A stretch of DNA of 64,000 bases from Micromonospora radicis (GTDB lineage: Bacteria; Actinomycetota; Actinomycetes; Mycobacteriales; Micromonosporaceae). Positions within the stretch are counted from its first letter, which is position 1. Every line of letters begins with the position of its first letter. This document shows, in pieces, positions 33,352 through 41,892 of this stretch. Position numbers and translations under genes: made by a program. The stretch is taken from assembly GCF_003583405.1 (NCBI RefSeq), contig NZ_QXEC01000004.1, positions 1-64,000 on the forward strand, read 5' to 3'. The notes under the pieces are model-generated. The model saw only the letters and a list, made by a program, of their open reading frames with translations, was not told the origin of the DNA and did not search any database.

Positions 33352-34298
33352 TTCGACTGCTGCAACCGTGGTGGCTGCTGGCCGTGCTGCCGGTGCTCGG
33401 CCTCGCCGCGCTGTACGTCTGGCGGCAACTGCGCCGCCGGGAGTACGCGCTGCGGTTCACCAACGTGGACCTGCTGCGTACCGTGGCGCCGAAGGGGCTG
33501 GGCTGGCGGCGGCACGTGCCGGCGACCGCGTTCCTGCTCGCCCTGCTGGTGCTGGCCGGCGCGCTGGCCCGGCCGGCGGTCGACACCCGCGAGCCGTTGG
33601 AACGGGCCACCATCATGCTGGCCATCGACGTGTCGTTGTCGATGCAGGCCGACGACGTGCCGCCGAACCGGCTGGAGGCGGCCCAGGAGGCGGCCAAGCA
33701 GTTCGTGGCGGAGCTGCCCGAGACGTACAACGTGGGCCTGGTGTCGTTCGCCAAGTCGGCAAACGTGCTGGTCCCGCCGACCAAGGACCGGGCGGCGGTG
33801 ACCAGCGGCATCGACGGGCTGGTGCTGGCCGAGGCGACGGCGACCGGTGAGGCGGTCTTCACCTGCCTGGAGGCGATCCGGTCGGTGCCGGCCGACGGTG
33901 CGGCGGGGATCCCGCCGGCCCGGATCGTGCTGTTGTCCGACGGGTTCCGCACCGCCGGACGGTCGGTGGAGGAGGCTGCCGCCGCGGCGCAGGCGGCGAA
34001 CGTGCCGGTCTCCACGATCGCCTTCGGCACCGACGGCGGTCACGTCGACATCGGCGGGCAGTTGCAGCGGGTACCGGTGGACCGGCTGGCGCTCGCCGCG
34101 CTGGCGGAGACCACCGAGGGGTACTTCTACGAGGCGGCCTCGGTCAGCGAGCTGAAGCAGGTGTACCAGGACATGGGCAGCTCGATCGGGTTCCGTACCG
34201 AACCCCGCGAGATCACCCAGTGGTACGCCGGCATCGCCCTGCTGCTGGCGCTCTGCGCGGGTGTCACCAGTCTGCTCTGGTCCTCGCGCATGCTCTGA
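33348..34298 (+). CDS. VWA-domain membrane protein (BatA-like)
   Basis: The protein has 316 residues. A membrane segment at 5-25, a second at 57-80 and a third at the C-terminus (WYAGIALLLALCAGVTSLL) flank a von Willebrand A domain whose MIDAS starts with AIDVSLSMQADDV (D-x-S-x-S) and has ATATGEA and LLSDGFRTAG. It completes the moxR-DUF58-VWA operon and is probably the membrane-bound client-binding partner. In mycobacteria the same protein (Rv1481) precedes fabG1-inhA; here 668 bp separates it from fabG. Confidence 0.9.
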   Translation: MIRLLQPWWLLAVLPVLGLAALYVWRQLRRREYALRFTNVDLLRTVAPKGLGWRRHVPATAFLLALLVLAGALARPAVDTREPLERATIMLAIDVSLSMQADDVPPNRLEAAQEAAKQFVAELPETYNVGLVSFAKSANVLVPPTKDRAAVTSGIDGLVLAEATATGEAVFTCLEAIRSVPADGAAGIPPARIVLLSDGFRTAGRSVEEAAAAAQAANVPVSTIAFGTDGGHVDIGGQLQRVPVDRLALAALAETTEGYFYEAASVSELKQVYQDMGSSIGFRTEPREITQWYAGIALLLALCAGVTSLLWSSRML

Positions 34299-34387
34299 CT
34301 CTGGCTTCGTGTCCACCGTGGCGATGGGCATGGCGGTGGCCCACTGCCACGGCCGCCCGCGCCGGTCGGGCGGCGGCGGCGCGCGGG

Positions 34388-34474
34388 TCAGTGGCTGCCG
34401 CTGGCCAGGACGAAGAGGACGGCTACCCAGACGGCGGCGAGGGTGAAGCCGAGCGGGGCGACGTAGCGGCTCAT
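34388..34474 (-). CDS. Candidate 28-residue membrane peptide
   Basis: An ATG with GGAG 7 nt upstream opens a 28-codon frame encoding MSRYVAPLGF followed by TLAAVWVAVLFVLASGSH, one clean membrane helix. It lies antisense to no gene, in the gap between the VWA and fabG genes. No family was recognised. Tiny single-helix proteins often associate with membrane complexes, but there is no direct evidence here. Confidence 0.4.
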   Translation of the reverse strand: MSRYVAPLGFTLAAVWVAVLFVLASGSH

Positions 34475-34664
34475 GACAGGCTCCGGGGTGGGCGGCTCGC
34501 CGGCCGGGGCATGGTGGACCGGCGAGGGGAGGATCAGGACGCACACACACGAAGTCGTGACCGGACGGCTTCCGGTTGGCACCCGCGGGCTCTGCCACCC
34601 CGGCGAGGGGCCGGGTGGCGTGGCGGGTGCGCGGGCAGCGGTGCCAGCTCAGGCGGAGCGGGGC

Positions 34665-34718
34665 TCAGCGTGGCTGGCGGACGGCCCGGCCACGACTGGG
34701 AGGATCGCTATCTGGCAC
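34665..34718 (-). CDS. Candidate 17-residue peptide with maximal Shine-Dalgarno sequence
   Basis: On the minus strand AGGAGGTGATC, an 11-base perfect complement of the 16S rRNA 3' end, is followed 3 nt later by GTG and a 17-codon frame (MPDSDPPSRGRAVRQPR). Such a perfect site by chance is unlikely. It lies 190 bp upstream of the candidate membrane peptide at 34388-34474 on the same strand and might lead that transcript. The peptide itself has no recognisable features. Confidence 0.35.
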   Translation of the reverse strand: MPDSDPPSRGRAVRQPR

Positions 34719-34864
34719 AGCGATCACCTCCTGGGGTCGGGGCCGGGGCGATACGGGCCGCCGAGCGGTCCGCAAACGTCGATCAGCGTACACCCGGGGT
34801 AGGGGAGGGGCGTACTCGGCCGACCGGGTGAGGCGGCTCGGCCGGACCGGTCGCGCTCGCGCAG

Positions 34865-34900
34865 CGACCCACGCGGGGTACCCCCGTGCCGCGTGGGTCG
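34865..34900. repeat. Hairpin upstream of fabG
   Basis: A perfect 12-bp inverted repeat (34865-34876 with 34889-34900; arm CGACCCACGCGG) lies 27 bp before the presumed fabG -10 box TAGTCT (34928-34933). It may end an upstream transcript or bind a regulator. The remaining sequence of 34299-34964 has only the two small candidates listed. Confidence 0.55.
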
Positions 34901-34930
34901 GGTTAGTGATTACCGTGCGGTAGCGCCTAG

Positions 34931-35671
<741 letters not shown>

Positions 35672-35756
35672 ACCGGGCGACCCAGACGACCACTGGACCT
35701 GACCGGGCACCGAAACCGAGCGGGTCACCGAACCTGAGCATGGAGGAATGAGCGTA

Positions 35757-36524
35757 ATGTCCGGACTGCTGGCCGGTAAGCGGCTGCTCGTCACCGGCGT
35801 CATCACCGACGCCTCCATCGCCTTCTCGGTGGCCAAGCTCGCCCAGGAGAACGGCGCCCAGGTCGTGCTGACCGGGTACGGCCGGCTCTCCCTGGTGGAG
35901 CGGATCGCCAAGCGGCTGCCCGAGCCGGCGCCGGTGATCGAGCTGGACGTGACCAACCCCGAGCAACTGGCCGGGCTGGGCGACAGGGTCCGCGAGCACG
36001 TCGACGGCCTCGACGGGGTGGTGCACTCGATCGGCTTCGCCCCGCAGAGCTGCCTGGGCGGCGGGTTCCTCGACGCCTCCTGGGAGGACGTGGCGACCGC
36101 GCTGCACGTCTCCACGTACTCCTACAAGTCCCTGGCCGTCGCGGCGCTGCCGCTGATGTCGCCGGGCGGCGCGGTGGTCGGGCTGACCTTCGACGCCACC
36201 CAGGCGTGGCCGGTCTACGACTGGATGGGCGTGGCCAAGGCCGGCCTGGAGTCCGCCTCCCGCTACCTCGCCCTGCACCTCGGCAAGCAGGGCATCCGCA
36301 GCAACCTGGTCTCCGCCGGACCGCTGCGCACGATGGCCGCCAAGTCCATCCCCGGCTTCGAGCAGTTCGAGGACGCCTGGTCCGAGCGGGCCCCGCTGGG
36401 CTGGAACCTGACCGACCAGGAGCCGGCCGCCCGGGCCTGCCTGGCGCTGCTGTCGGACTGGTTCCCGGCCACCACCGGCGAGATCGTGCACGTGGACGGC
36501 GGCTACCACGCGATCGGCGCCTAG
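35757..36524 (+). CDS. fabI: InhA-type enoyl-ACP reductase
   Basis: The protein has 255 residues. The start MSGLLAGKRLLVTGVITDAS matches the InhA beginning, and GGAGG is 10 nt upstream; an ATG three codons earlier is too close to it. Dinucleotide loop TGVITDASIAF, SIGFAPQS containing the Ser equivalent to the InhA residue altered in isoniazid resistance (about Ser91), and the catalytic YDWMGVAK pair Tyr154/Lys161. It reduces trans-2-enoyl-ACP with NADH. Because this organism type lacks mycolic acids, the enzyme should serve ordinary fatty acid synthesis. Confidence 0.94.
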   Translation: MSGLLAGKRLLVTGVITDASIAFSVAKLAQENGAQVVLTGYGRLSLVERIAKRLPEPAPVIELDVTNPEQLAGLGDRVREHVDGLDGVVHSIGFAPQSCLGGGFLDASWEDVATALHVSTYSYKSLAVAALPLMSPGGAVVGLTFDATQAWPVYDWMGVAKAGLESASRYLALHLGKQGIRSNLVSAGPLRTMAAKSIPGFEQFEDAWSERAPLGWNLTDQEPAARACLALLSDWFPATTGEIVHVDGGYHAIGA

Positions 36525-36530
36525 GTGAAC

Positions 36531-36580
36531 GGAAGGGCACCCGCTTAACACCTGCGGTACCGCGGGGCCCCCTGTTAACG
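36531..36580. repeat. Possible dispersed GGGCACC/TTAAC element
   Basis: The fabI-hemH gap contains GGAAGGGCACCCGCTTAAC followed after a GGTACC-containing spacer by GGGGCCCCCTGTTAAC. Two half-elements each end in TTAAC. I recall similar elements between genes in Micromonospora genomes, but only one copy is in this window, so repeat status is unproven. Confidence 0.35.
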
Positions 36581-36635
36581 GCCGGGACCCGGGGGCGTTG
36601 CCGGGCCGCCGCGCGCCACCGGCAAGAATGGAGCC

Positions 36636-37667
36636 ATGGCGTACGACGCGGTGGTGCTGCTCTCCTTCGGTGGCCCGGAGGGGCCGGACGACGTGCTGCC
36701 GTTCCTGCAGAACGTGACCCGGGGGCGCGGCATCCCGCCGCAGCGGCTGGCCGAGGTCGCCGAGCACTACCAGCACTTCGGCGGGGTGTCCCCGATCAAC
36801 CAGCAGTGCCGGGACCTGCTCGCCGCGATCCGCGTCGACTTCGCCGCCCACGGGCTCGACCTGCCGGTCTACTGGGGCAACCGGAACTGGCACCCGATGC
36901 TCGCCGACACCGTGGCGCAGTTGCGTGACGACGGCGTACGGCGGGCGCTGGCCTTCGTCACCAGCGCCTTCGGCGGGTACTCCTCCTGCCGGCAGTACCA
37001 GGAGGACATCACCGCCGCCCGCGCCGCCGTCGGCCCGGACGCACCGGTGATCGAGAAGCTGCGCCAGTTCTGGGACCATCCCGGCTTCGTCGAGCCACAC
37101 GCCGACGCGGTACGCACCGCCCTGGCCCAGCTCGACCCGGCGCGGCGGGACAGCACCCGGCTGGTCTTCACCGCACACTCCGTACCGACCTCGATGGCCG
37201 ACACCGCCGGACCGCACGGCGGCCGGTACACCGCCCAGCTCGCCGAGACCGCGCGACTGGTGCACGCGGCGGCCGCCCCGGACCTGCCGTACGACCTGGT
37301 CTGGCAGAGCCGCTCCGGCCCGCCGCACGTGCCGTGGCTGGAGCCGGACGTCAACGACCACCTGACCGCCCTCGCCGAGCAGGGCGTGACCGGGGTGGTG
37401 GTCAGCCCGATCGGGTTCGTCTCCGACCACCTGGAGGTGATCTGGGACCTGGACACCGAGGCGCGGGACACCGCCAAGCAACTCGGCCTGGACTTCGTCC
37501 GCGCCGCCACCCCCGGCGTCGACCCGCGCTTCGTGACCATGGTCCGGGAGCTGGTGCAGGAGCGGATCGACCCGGCCGGGGCGGACCTGCGTCGCCGCCT
37601 CGGCGAACTGCCGATGTGGGACACCTGCCCGTCGGTCTGCTGTGTCCCGCCGCGCCGCCCGTCCTGA
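36636..37667 (+). CDS. hemH: Ferrochelatase (coproporphyrin-type)
   Basis: The protein has 343 residues. FGGPEGPDDV, GGVSPINQQ, VYWGNRNWHP and the active-site HSVPTSMAD match the family, and the C-terminal EVIWDLDTEA carries the second metal-binding Glu. Actinobacteria insert iron into coproporphyrin III. Cys118 (YSSCRQY) plus Cys331, Cys335 and Cys336 (DTCPSVCC) give four cysteines placed as expected for the [2Fe-2S] cluster of actinobacterial enzymes. The gene follows fabI by 111 bp and the HAD gene follows closely. Assignment firm; cluster inferred. Confidence 0.93.
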   Translation: MAYDAVVLLSFGGPEGPDDVLPFLQNVTRGRGIPPQRLAEVAEHYQHFGGVSPINQQCRDLLAAIRVDFAAHGLDLPVYWGNRNWHPMLADTVAQLRDDGVRRALAFVTSAFGGYSSCRQYQEDITAARAAVGPDAPVIEKLRQFWDHPGFVEPHADAVRTALAQLDPARRDSTRLVFTAHSVPTSMADTAGPHGGRYTAQLAETARLVHAAAAPDLPYDLVWQSRSGPPHVPWLEPDVNDHLTALAEQGVTGVVVSPIGFVSDHLEVIWDLDTEARDTAKQLGLDFVRAATPGVDPRFVTMVRELVQERIDPAGADLRRRLGELPMWDTCPSVCCVPPRRPS

Positions 37668-37703
37668 CCACTCCGGCGATCCCGACACCCCTGGGAGACG
37701 AGC

Positions 37704-38483
37704 ATGCACGACCGTAAACCCGTCGAGAGTTGGCTCACCGACATGGACGGTGTGCTGGTGCACGAAGGCCAACCGGTGCCCGGCGCACCGGAGTTCATCA
37801 AGCGGTTGCGGGCCTCCGGGAAGCCGTTCCTGGTGCTCACCAACAACTCCATCTACACGCCGCGCGACCTCCAGGCCCGGCTCGCCCGGATGGGCCTGGA
37901 CGTACCCGAGGCGGCGATCTGGTCCTCCGCGCTGGCCACCGCACAGTTCCTGGCCGACCAGCGGCCGGGCGGCACCGCGTACGTGATCGGGGAGGCCGGG
38001 CTGACCACGGCGCTGCACGCGGTGGGCTACGTACTCAGCGACTTCGCACCGGACTACGTGGTGCTGGGGGAGACCCGCACCTACAGCTTCGAGGCGATCA
38101 CCAAGGCGATCCGGCTGATCAACGACGGGGCCCGCTTCATCTGCACCAACCCCGACGCCACCGGCCCGTCGGTGGAGGGTGCCCTACCGGCCGCCGGTTC
38201 GGTGGCCGCGATGATCTCGAAGGCGACCGGCGTGGAGCCGTACTTCGTCGGCAAGCCGAACCCGATGATGATGCGGTCGGCGCTGAACACGATCGACGCG
38301 CACTCGGAGAGCACCGCGATGATCGGCGACCGGATGGACACCGACATCCTCTGCGGCCTGGAGGCCGGCCTGGAGACCATCCTGGTGCTCACCGGCATCA
38401 GCACCCGCGCCGAGGCCGAACGCTACCCGTACCGCCCGTCCCGCATCGTCAACTCCGTAGCCGACCTGACCGACGAGATCTAA
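37704..38483 (+). CDS. HAD-IIA family phosphatase (NagD-like)
   Basis: The protein has 259 residues. Motif I is TDMDGVL (Asp nucleophile at about residue 13), motif II VLTNNS, motif III Lys in VGKPNPMMM, motif IV IGDRMDTDI. The C2B cap between motifs II and III defines subclass IIA, as in NagD and 4-nitrophenylphosphatases. It probably dephosphorylates nucleotides or sugar phosphates. GGGAGACG precedes the ATG and the gene follows hemH by 36 bp, so cotranscription is likely. Downstream lies a tandem repeat and a palindromic element. Confidence 0.9.
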   Translation: MHDRKPVESWLTDMDGVLVHEGQPVPGAPEFIKRLRASGKPFLVLTNNSIYTPRDLQARLARMGLDVPEAAIWSSALATAQFLADQRPGGTAYVIGEAGLTTALHAVGYVLSDFAPDYVVLGETRTYSFEAITKAIRLINDGARFICTNPDATGPSVEGALPAAGSVAAMISKATGVEPYFVGKPNPMMMRSALNTIDAHSESTAMIGDRMDTDILCGLEAGLETILVLTGISTRAEAERYPYRPSRIVNSVADLTDEI

Positions 38484-38494
38484 CCCTCCTCGCC

Positions 38495-38541
38495 CCGCGC
38501 TGCGTCCCGCGCTGCGTCCCGCGCTGCGTCCCGCGCTGCGG
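38495..38541. repeat. 12-bp tandem repeat, four units
   Basis: CCGCGCTGCGTC is repeated at 38495, 38507, 38519 and 38531 (last copy slightly changed), starting 12 bases after the HAD gene stop and running into the palindromic element at 38547. Confidence 0.8.
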
Positions 38542-38546
38542 TCGAT

Positions 38547-38607
38547 CTTGCACTTCTTGTCTGGGCGAAGGCGGCATATGCCGCATCTCGGCGACTGAAA
38601 GTGCAAG
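38547..38607. repeat. 61-bp palindromic element (class B)
   Basis: Outer arms CTTGCACTT and AAGTGCAAG, mismatched middle, and a perfect central palindrome GCGGCATATGCCGC form a long hairpin between two convergent genes (HAD and the gene ending at 38643). The outer arm is preceded by GATCTTGC, similar in style to the class A element. It could act as a two-way terminator. Confidence 0.7.
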
Positions 38608-38642
38608 CCCGACGTGGGCGGGGAGGCGCGGGGGCGGGGTGG

Positions 38643-39437
38643 TTAGGGGCGGAGGGGGGCGTTGCAGGCGGCTACCAGGGCTTGCCGGCAGGCGGCGGTG
38701 AGGGGGCGTAGGGCCGCGTCGCGCTGCTGGGCCTCGTAGTTGTTGATCGAGCCGCCGGGCGTGGCGTGCCCGGCCAGGGCGAGCACCCGGTCGAGTACGG
38801 CGGCGCGGGCGAACAGCCGGCGGGCCCGCGGATCGAAGCCGGGCGGCAGGTCGGTGGTGCCGTCCGGGCGGCGCAGTGCCTCCAGGGCGCCGGCCAGCTC
38901 GGGGCGCCACTGGGCCACGTCGAGTCGGGTCAGTGCCGCGGTCGTGTCGGCCAGCGCGGCGGCCAGTTCGGCTTCCGCCTCGGCGGCACCGGGCAGGGTG
39001 AGCGCCGCCGCCGGTGCGTCCGCCGGCAGCGGATGGCACCGCCAGAGCACCGTCTCGAAGGTGTCACCGGAGCCCGAGGTGTGCACCCGTACCTCGGGTA
39101 TCAGGCCCAGCGCGCCGGCGATGACCGCCTCACCGGCGAGCAGTGCGGCGCCGGCGAAGTCACCCGGGCCGGGTAGCCCACGCGGGTCGCCCGGTGCGGG
39201 CAGCACCAGCCGGATCTCGTCCGGCGACAGCTTGGCCAGAGTGGGCAGGGCCTCCCGCAGCGGCACGTCCATCCAGGTGCCGGGCGCGTCGGCGACCAGG
39301 TGCTCCTCGTCGCCGGCAACCGCATCGGCAACCTCGTCGAAGGGCACCAGCCCGGCGCGCCACGCGCGCACCCAGGCAACGAACCGGCTCGACCGGCGCG
39401 GCGCGAGGACGGCCGCACCCGCAGCGGGGGTGGACAT
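38643..39437 (-). CDS. Conserved actinobacterial protein of unknown function
   Basis: The protein has 264 residues and is Ala/Leu-rich without membrane or signal segments. Recognisable phrases are FVAWVRAWRAGLVPFDEVAD, TWMDVPLREALPTL and LSPDEIRLVLPAPGDPRGLP, which suggest an alpha/beta cytoplasmic protein. No catalytic motif was recognised. It is divergent from the DUF3097 gene across 150 bp, an arrangement that hints at a functional link. TACTCT lies 6 nt before the ATG and no ribosome binding site is visible, so it is probably leaderless. Confidence 0.75.
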   Translation of the reverse strand: MSTPAAGAAVLAPRRSSRFVAWVRAWRAGLVPFDEVADAVAGDEEHLVADAPGTWMDVPLREALPTLAKLSPDEIRLVLPAPGDPRGLPGPGDFAGAALLAGEAVIAGALGLIPEVRVHTSGSGDTFETVLWRCHPLPADAPAAALTLPGAAEAEAELAAALADTTAALTRLDVAQWRPELAGALEALRRPDGTTDLPPGFDPRARRLFARAAVLDRVLALAGHATPGGSINNYEAQQRDAALRPLTAACRQALVAACNAPLRP

Positions 39438-39587
39438 GCCGAAAGAGTACGTGCTGACGCCCGCCCCTGTCTCGGCTGCCGCGCCCCCGGCCACCGCGCC
39501 CGTCGTGGTTCTCGTCGGCGGTGGCGGTGCTCCGGCGGGCGGCGGGTCGGGGTGTGGGTGGGGGAGGGGACGACTAGCGTGCCTGGG

Positions 39588-40400
39588 ATGGGACGGCGGT
39601 ATGGCGAGGACGTGATGGCGGGGGACTGGCGGCGACGCAAGGTGATCCCGGAGGTCGACGCCGAGCCGGAGCTGGTGGTCGAGGATGCCGACTCGGGGTT
39701 CTGTGGCGCGGTGGTCGGGTTCGAGTCCGGGGCGGTCGTGCTGGCGGACCGGCACGGTAGGCGGCGCAACTTTCCGCTGCTCCCGGCGGCGTTCCTGCTC
39801 GACGGTCGGCCGGTGACGCTGCGTCGGCCGACCCGGGCGCCGGTGCCGGTGGCACGTCGCCGTACCGCGTCCGGGTCGATCGCGGTCGACGGGGTGCGCG
39901 CCCGGGTCGCCCGGGCGAGCCGGATCTGGGTGGAGGGCGTACACGATGCCGCCCTGGTGGAGCGGATCTGGGGCGACGACCTGCGCGTCGAGGGCGTGGT
40001 GGTGGAGCCGTTGGCGGGTATCGACGCCCTCGACGCCGAGGTACGCGCGTTCGACCCCGGACCCGACCGGCGTCTCGGGGTGCTGGTCGACCATCTCGTG
40101 CCCGGCTCCAAGGAGAGTCGCATCGTGGCCCGGGTGAACTCGCCGTACGTGCTCGTCACCGGCCATCCGTACGTCGACGTGTGGCAGGCGGTGAAGCCGG
40201 CGGCGCTGGGCATCCGGGCGTGGCCGGTGGTGCCACCGGGACGGCCGTGGAAGGAGGGTGTCTGCGCGGCGCTCGGGGTTTCCGAACCGGCCGACATGTG
40301 GCGGCACATCCTGTCCCGGGTGAACAGCTACGCGGAGGTGGAGACACCCTTGATCAACGCGATGGAACGGCTGATCGACTTCGTCACCGAGCCGGTGTGA
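39588..40400 (+). CDS. DUF3097 domain protein
   Basis: The protein has 270 residues. The conserved core VRARVARASRIWVEGVHDAA, LVERIWGDDLRVEGVVVEPL and LGVLVDHLVPGSKESRIV is typical of DUF3097, with a TOPRIM-like EGxxD arrangement (VEGVHD, LVDHLVPGSKE) that suggests metal-dependent nucleic acid or nucleotide chemistry; this is inference. TAGCGT lies 7 nt before the ATG, so the gene is probably leaderless. The next gene encodes a membrane permease on the same strand after 87 bp. Function unproven. Confidence 0.82.
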   Translation: MGRRYGEDVMAGDWRRRKVIPEVDAEPELVVEDADSGFCGAVVGFESGAVVLADRHGRRRNFPLLPAAFLLDGRPVTLRRPTRAPVPVARRRTASGSIAVDGVRARVARASRIWVEGVHDAALVERIWGDDLRVEGVVVEPLAGIDALDAEVRAFDPGPDRRLGVLVDHLVPGSKESRIVARVNSPYVLVTGHPYVDVWQAVKPAALGIRAWPVVPPGRPWKEGVCAALGVSEPADMWRHILSRVNSYAEVETPLINAMERLIDFVTEPV

Positions 40401-40487
40401 TCCGGCCACCCGCCCGCGGGCCCGCCGAGCGATGATCGGGGACGCTACCGTGAACGACCTCGACCCCTACCACCCCGGGAGTGTCGC

Positions 40488-41774
40488 TTGAGCCGGTTCC
40501 AGCAGTCGCGGCGGCGGTTGCGCCAGGCGTACGAGGCGGGCCGCGAGTCGGTGCGCGCGGCCCGGGAACGGCAGCGTACCCGGTCGCCGGACCGGGCGCA
40601 GGAGGCCGAGGTGCGGTTCCCCGCGCCCGCGCAGTGGCGCCCCGAGCCGCCGGGCGACGCTGGCTCGACGGCCAGCCGGGACGACTCCGACGTGCCGAAG
40701 GCGCTACGGATCGCGGCGGCCTGGTCGTGGCGACTGATCGCCATCGGGATCGTCGGCTGGGCGCTGTTGCGTTTCCTGGGTGCCGTCCGCATCGTCATCG
40801 TGCCGTTGGTGGTGGCCCTGCTGCTCGCCGCCCTGTTGGCCCCGGCGGTCGGCTGGCTGCTGCGGGCCCGGTTCCCGCGTACGCTGGCCACCGCCCTGGT
40901 GTTGATCACCGGGCTCGTCGCGGTGGTCGGCACGCTGACGCTGGTGGTCAACCAGTTCATCGCCGGCCTGCCCGACCTGAGTGTGCGCGCCGCGGCCGGC
41001 ATCGGGCAGATCCAGGACTGGCTGCGCGACGGCCCGCTCGGCCTCTCCGACGGTCAGCTCAACGGGTACGTCGAGGCCGGGCAGAACTGGATCAACGAGA
41101 ACAGCCAGTCGTTGACCAGCGGCGCGTTGAGTACCGCCGGCACCGTCGTCGAGGTGCTCACCGGCACCCTGCTGGTGTTGTTCGCGACGTTCTTCTTCCT
41201 GCGTGACGGTGACCGGATCTGGCGGTTCCTGGTCGGGATGCTGCCGGTCGCCGCCCGGTGGCGGGCCGACGACGCCGGGCGGGCCTCGTGGTTGACCCTG
41301 GTGGCGTACGTGCGGGCGACCGTGCTGGTGGCGTTCATCGACGCGGTGGGTATCGGCATCGCGCTGGTGCTGTTCGACGTGCCGTTCGCCTTCCCGCTGG
41401 CGGCGCTGGTGTTCCTCGGCGCGTTCATCCCGATCGTCGGTGCCACCCTCTCCGGCGCGGTCGCGGTGCTGGTCGCCCTGGTCGACAGCGGCTGGGTGAC
41501 GGCGCTGGCCATCCTCGGCGCGGTGATCGTGGTCCAGCAGGTCGAGGGCAACGTCCTACAGCCGTGGATCATGGGTCGGGCGGTGGCTCTGCACCCGCTG
41601 CCGGTGGTGCTGGCGGTGACCGCCGGCGTGGTGCTCGACGGCATCGTCGGCGCGCTGGTGGCCGTACCGTTGATCGCCGTACTCAACACCGCCGTGCGCC
41701 GGCTGGCCCGGCGCCTGCCCGAGCAGCCGGCGCCGGTACCGGAGGCGGTGGTGGTCCGATCCACCCCGCCGTGA
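40488..41774 (+). CDS. AI-2E family (PerM/YhhT-like) membrane transporter
   Basis: The protein has 428 residues. A roughly 65-residue charged cytoplasmic start (RRRLRQAYEAGRESVRAARE) precedes about eight membrane helices in the AI-2E exporter pattern: two early helices, a soluble loop (NQFIAGLPDLSVRAAAGIG), then FFLRDGDRIW, ALVFLGAFIPIVGATLSGA and the signature QQVEGNVLQPWIMGRAVALH. The substrate is unknown; some members are Na/H antiporters. TTG is the start codon, with GGGAG about 6 nt upstream, which is unusual. A TACCGT box lies near 40446. Confidence 0.87.
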   Translation: MSRFQQSRRRLRQAYEAGRESVRAARERQRTRSPDRAQEAEVRFPAPAQWRPEPPGDAGSTASRDDSDVPKALRIAAAWSWRLIAIGIVGWALLRFLGAVRIVIVPLVVALLLAALLAPAVGWLLRARFPRTLATALVLITGLVAVVGTLTLVVNQFIAGLPDLSVRAAAGIGQIQDWLRDGPLGLSDGQLNGYVEAGQNWINENSQSLTSGALSTAGTVVEVLTGTLLVLFATFFFLRDGDRIWRFLVGMLPVAARWRADDAGRASWLTLVAYVRATVLVAFIDAVGIGIALVLFDVPFAFPLAALVFLGAFIPIVGATLSGAVAVLVALVDSGWVTALAILGAVIVVQQVEGNVLQPWIMGRAVALHPLPVVLAVTAGVVLDGIVGALVAVPLIAVLNTAVRRLARRLPEQPAPVPEAVVVRSTPP

Positions 41775-41776
41775 GC

Positions 41777-41810
41777 CCGGCCCGAGGGTGCGTCCGGCCC
41801 GAGGGTGCGT
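41777..41810. repeat. 17-bp tandem duplication after the transporter stop
   Basis: CCGGCCCGAGGGTGCGT is present at 41777-41793 and again at 41794-41810, three bases after the stop codon. The remaining bases to 41892 show no clear terminator. Confidence 0.7.
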
Positions 41811-41892
41811 CCGCCTGAGCCGTGGCGGCCGGGACCGGTCCGGCCCCACTGGCGCGTCGGCGCGGATCGGACCGGCGGTGACGACGGCCGGG

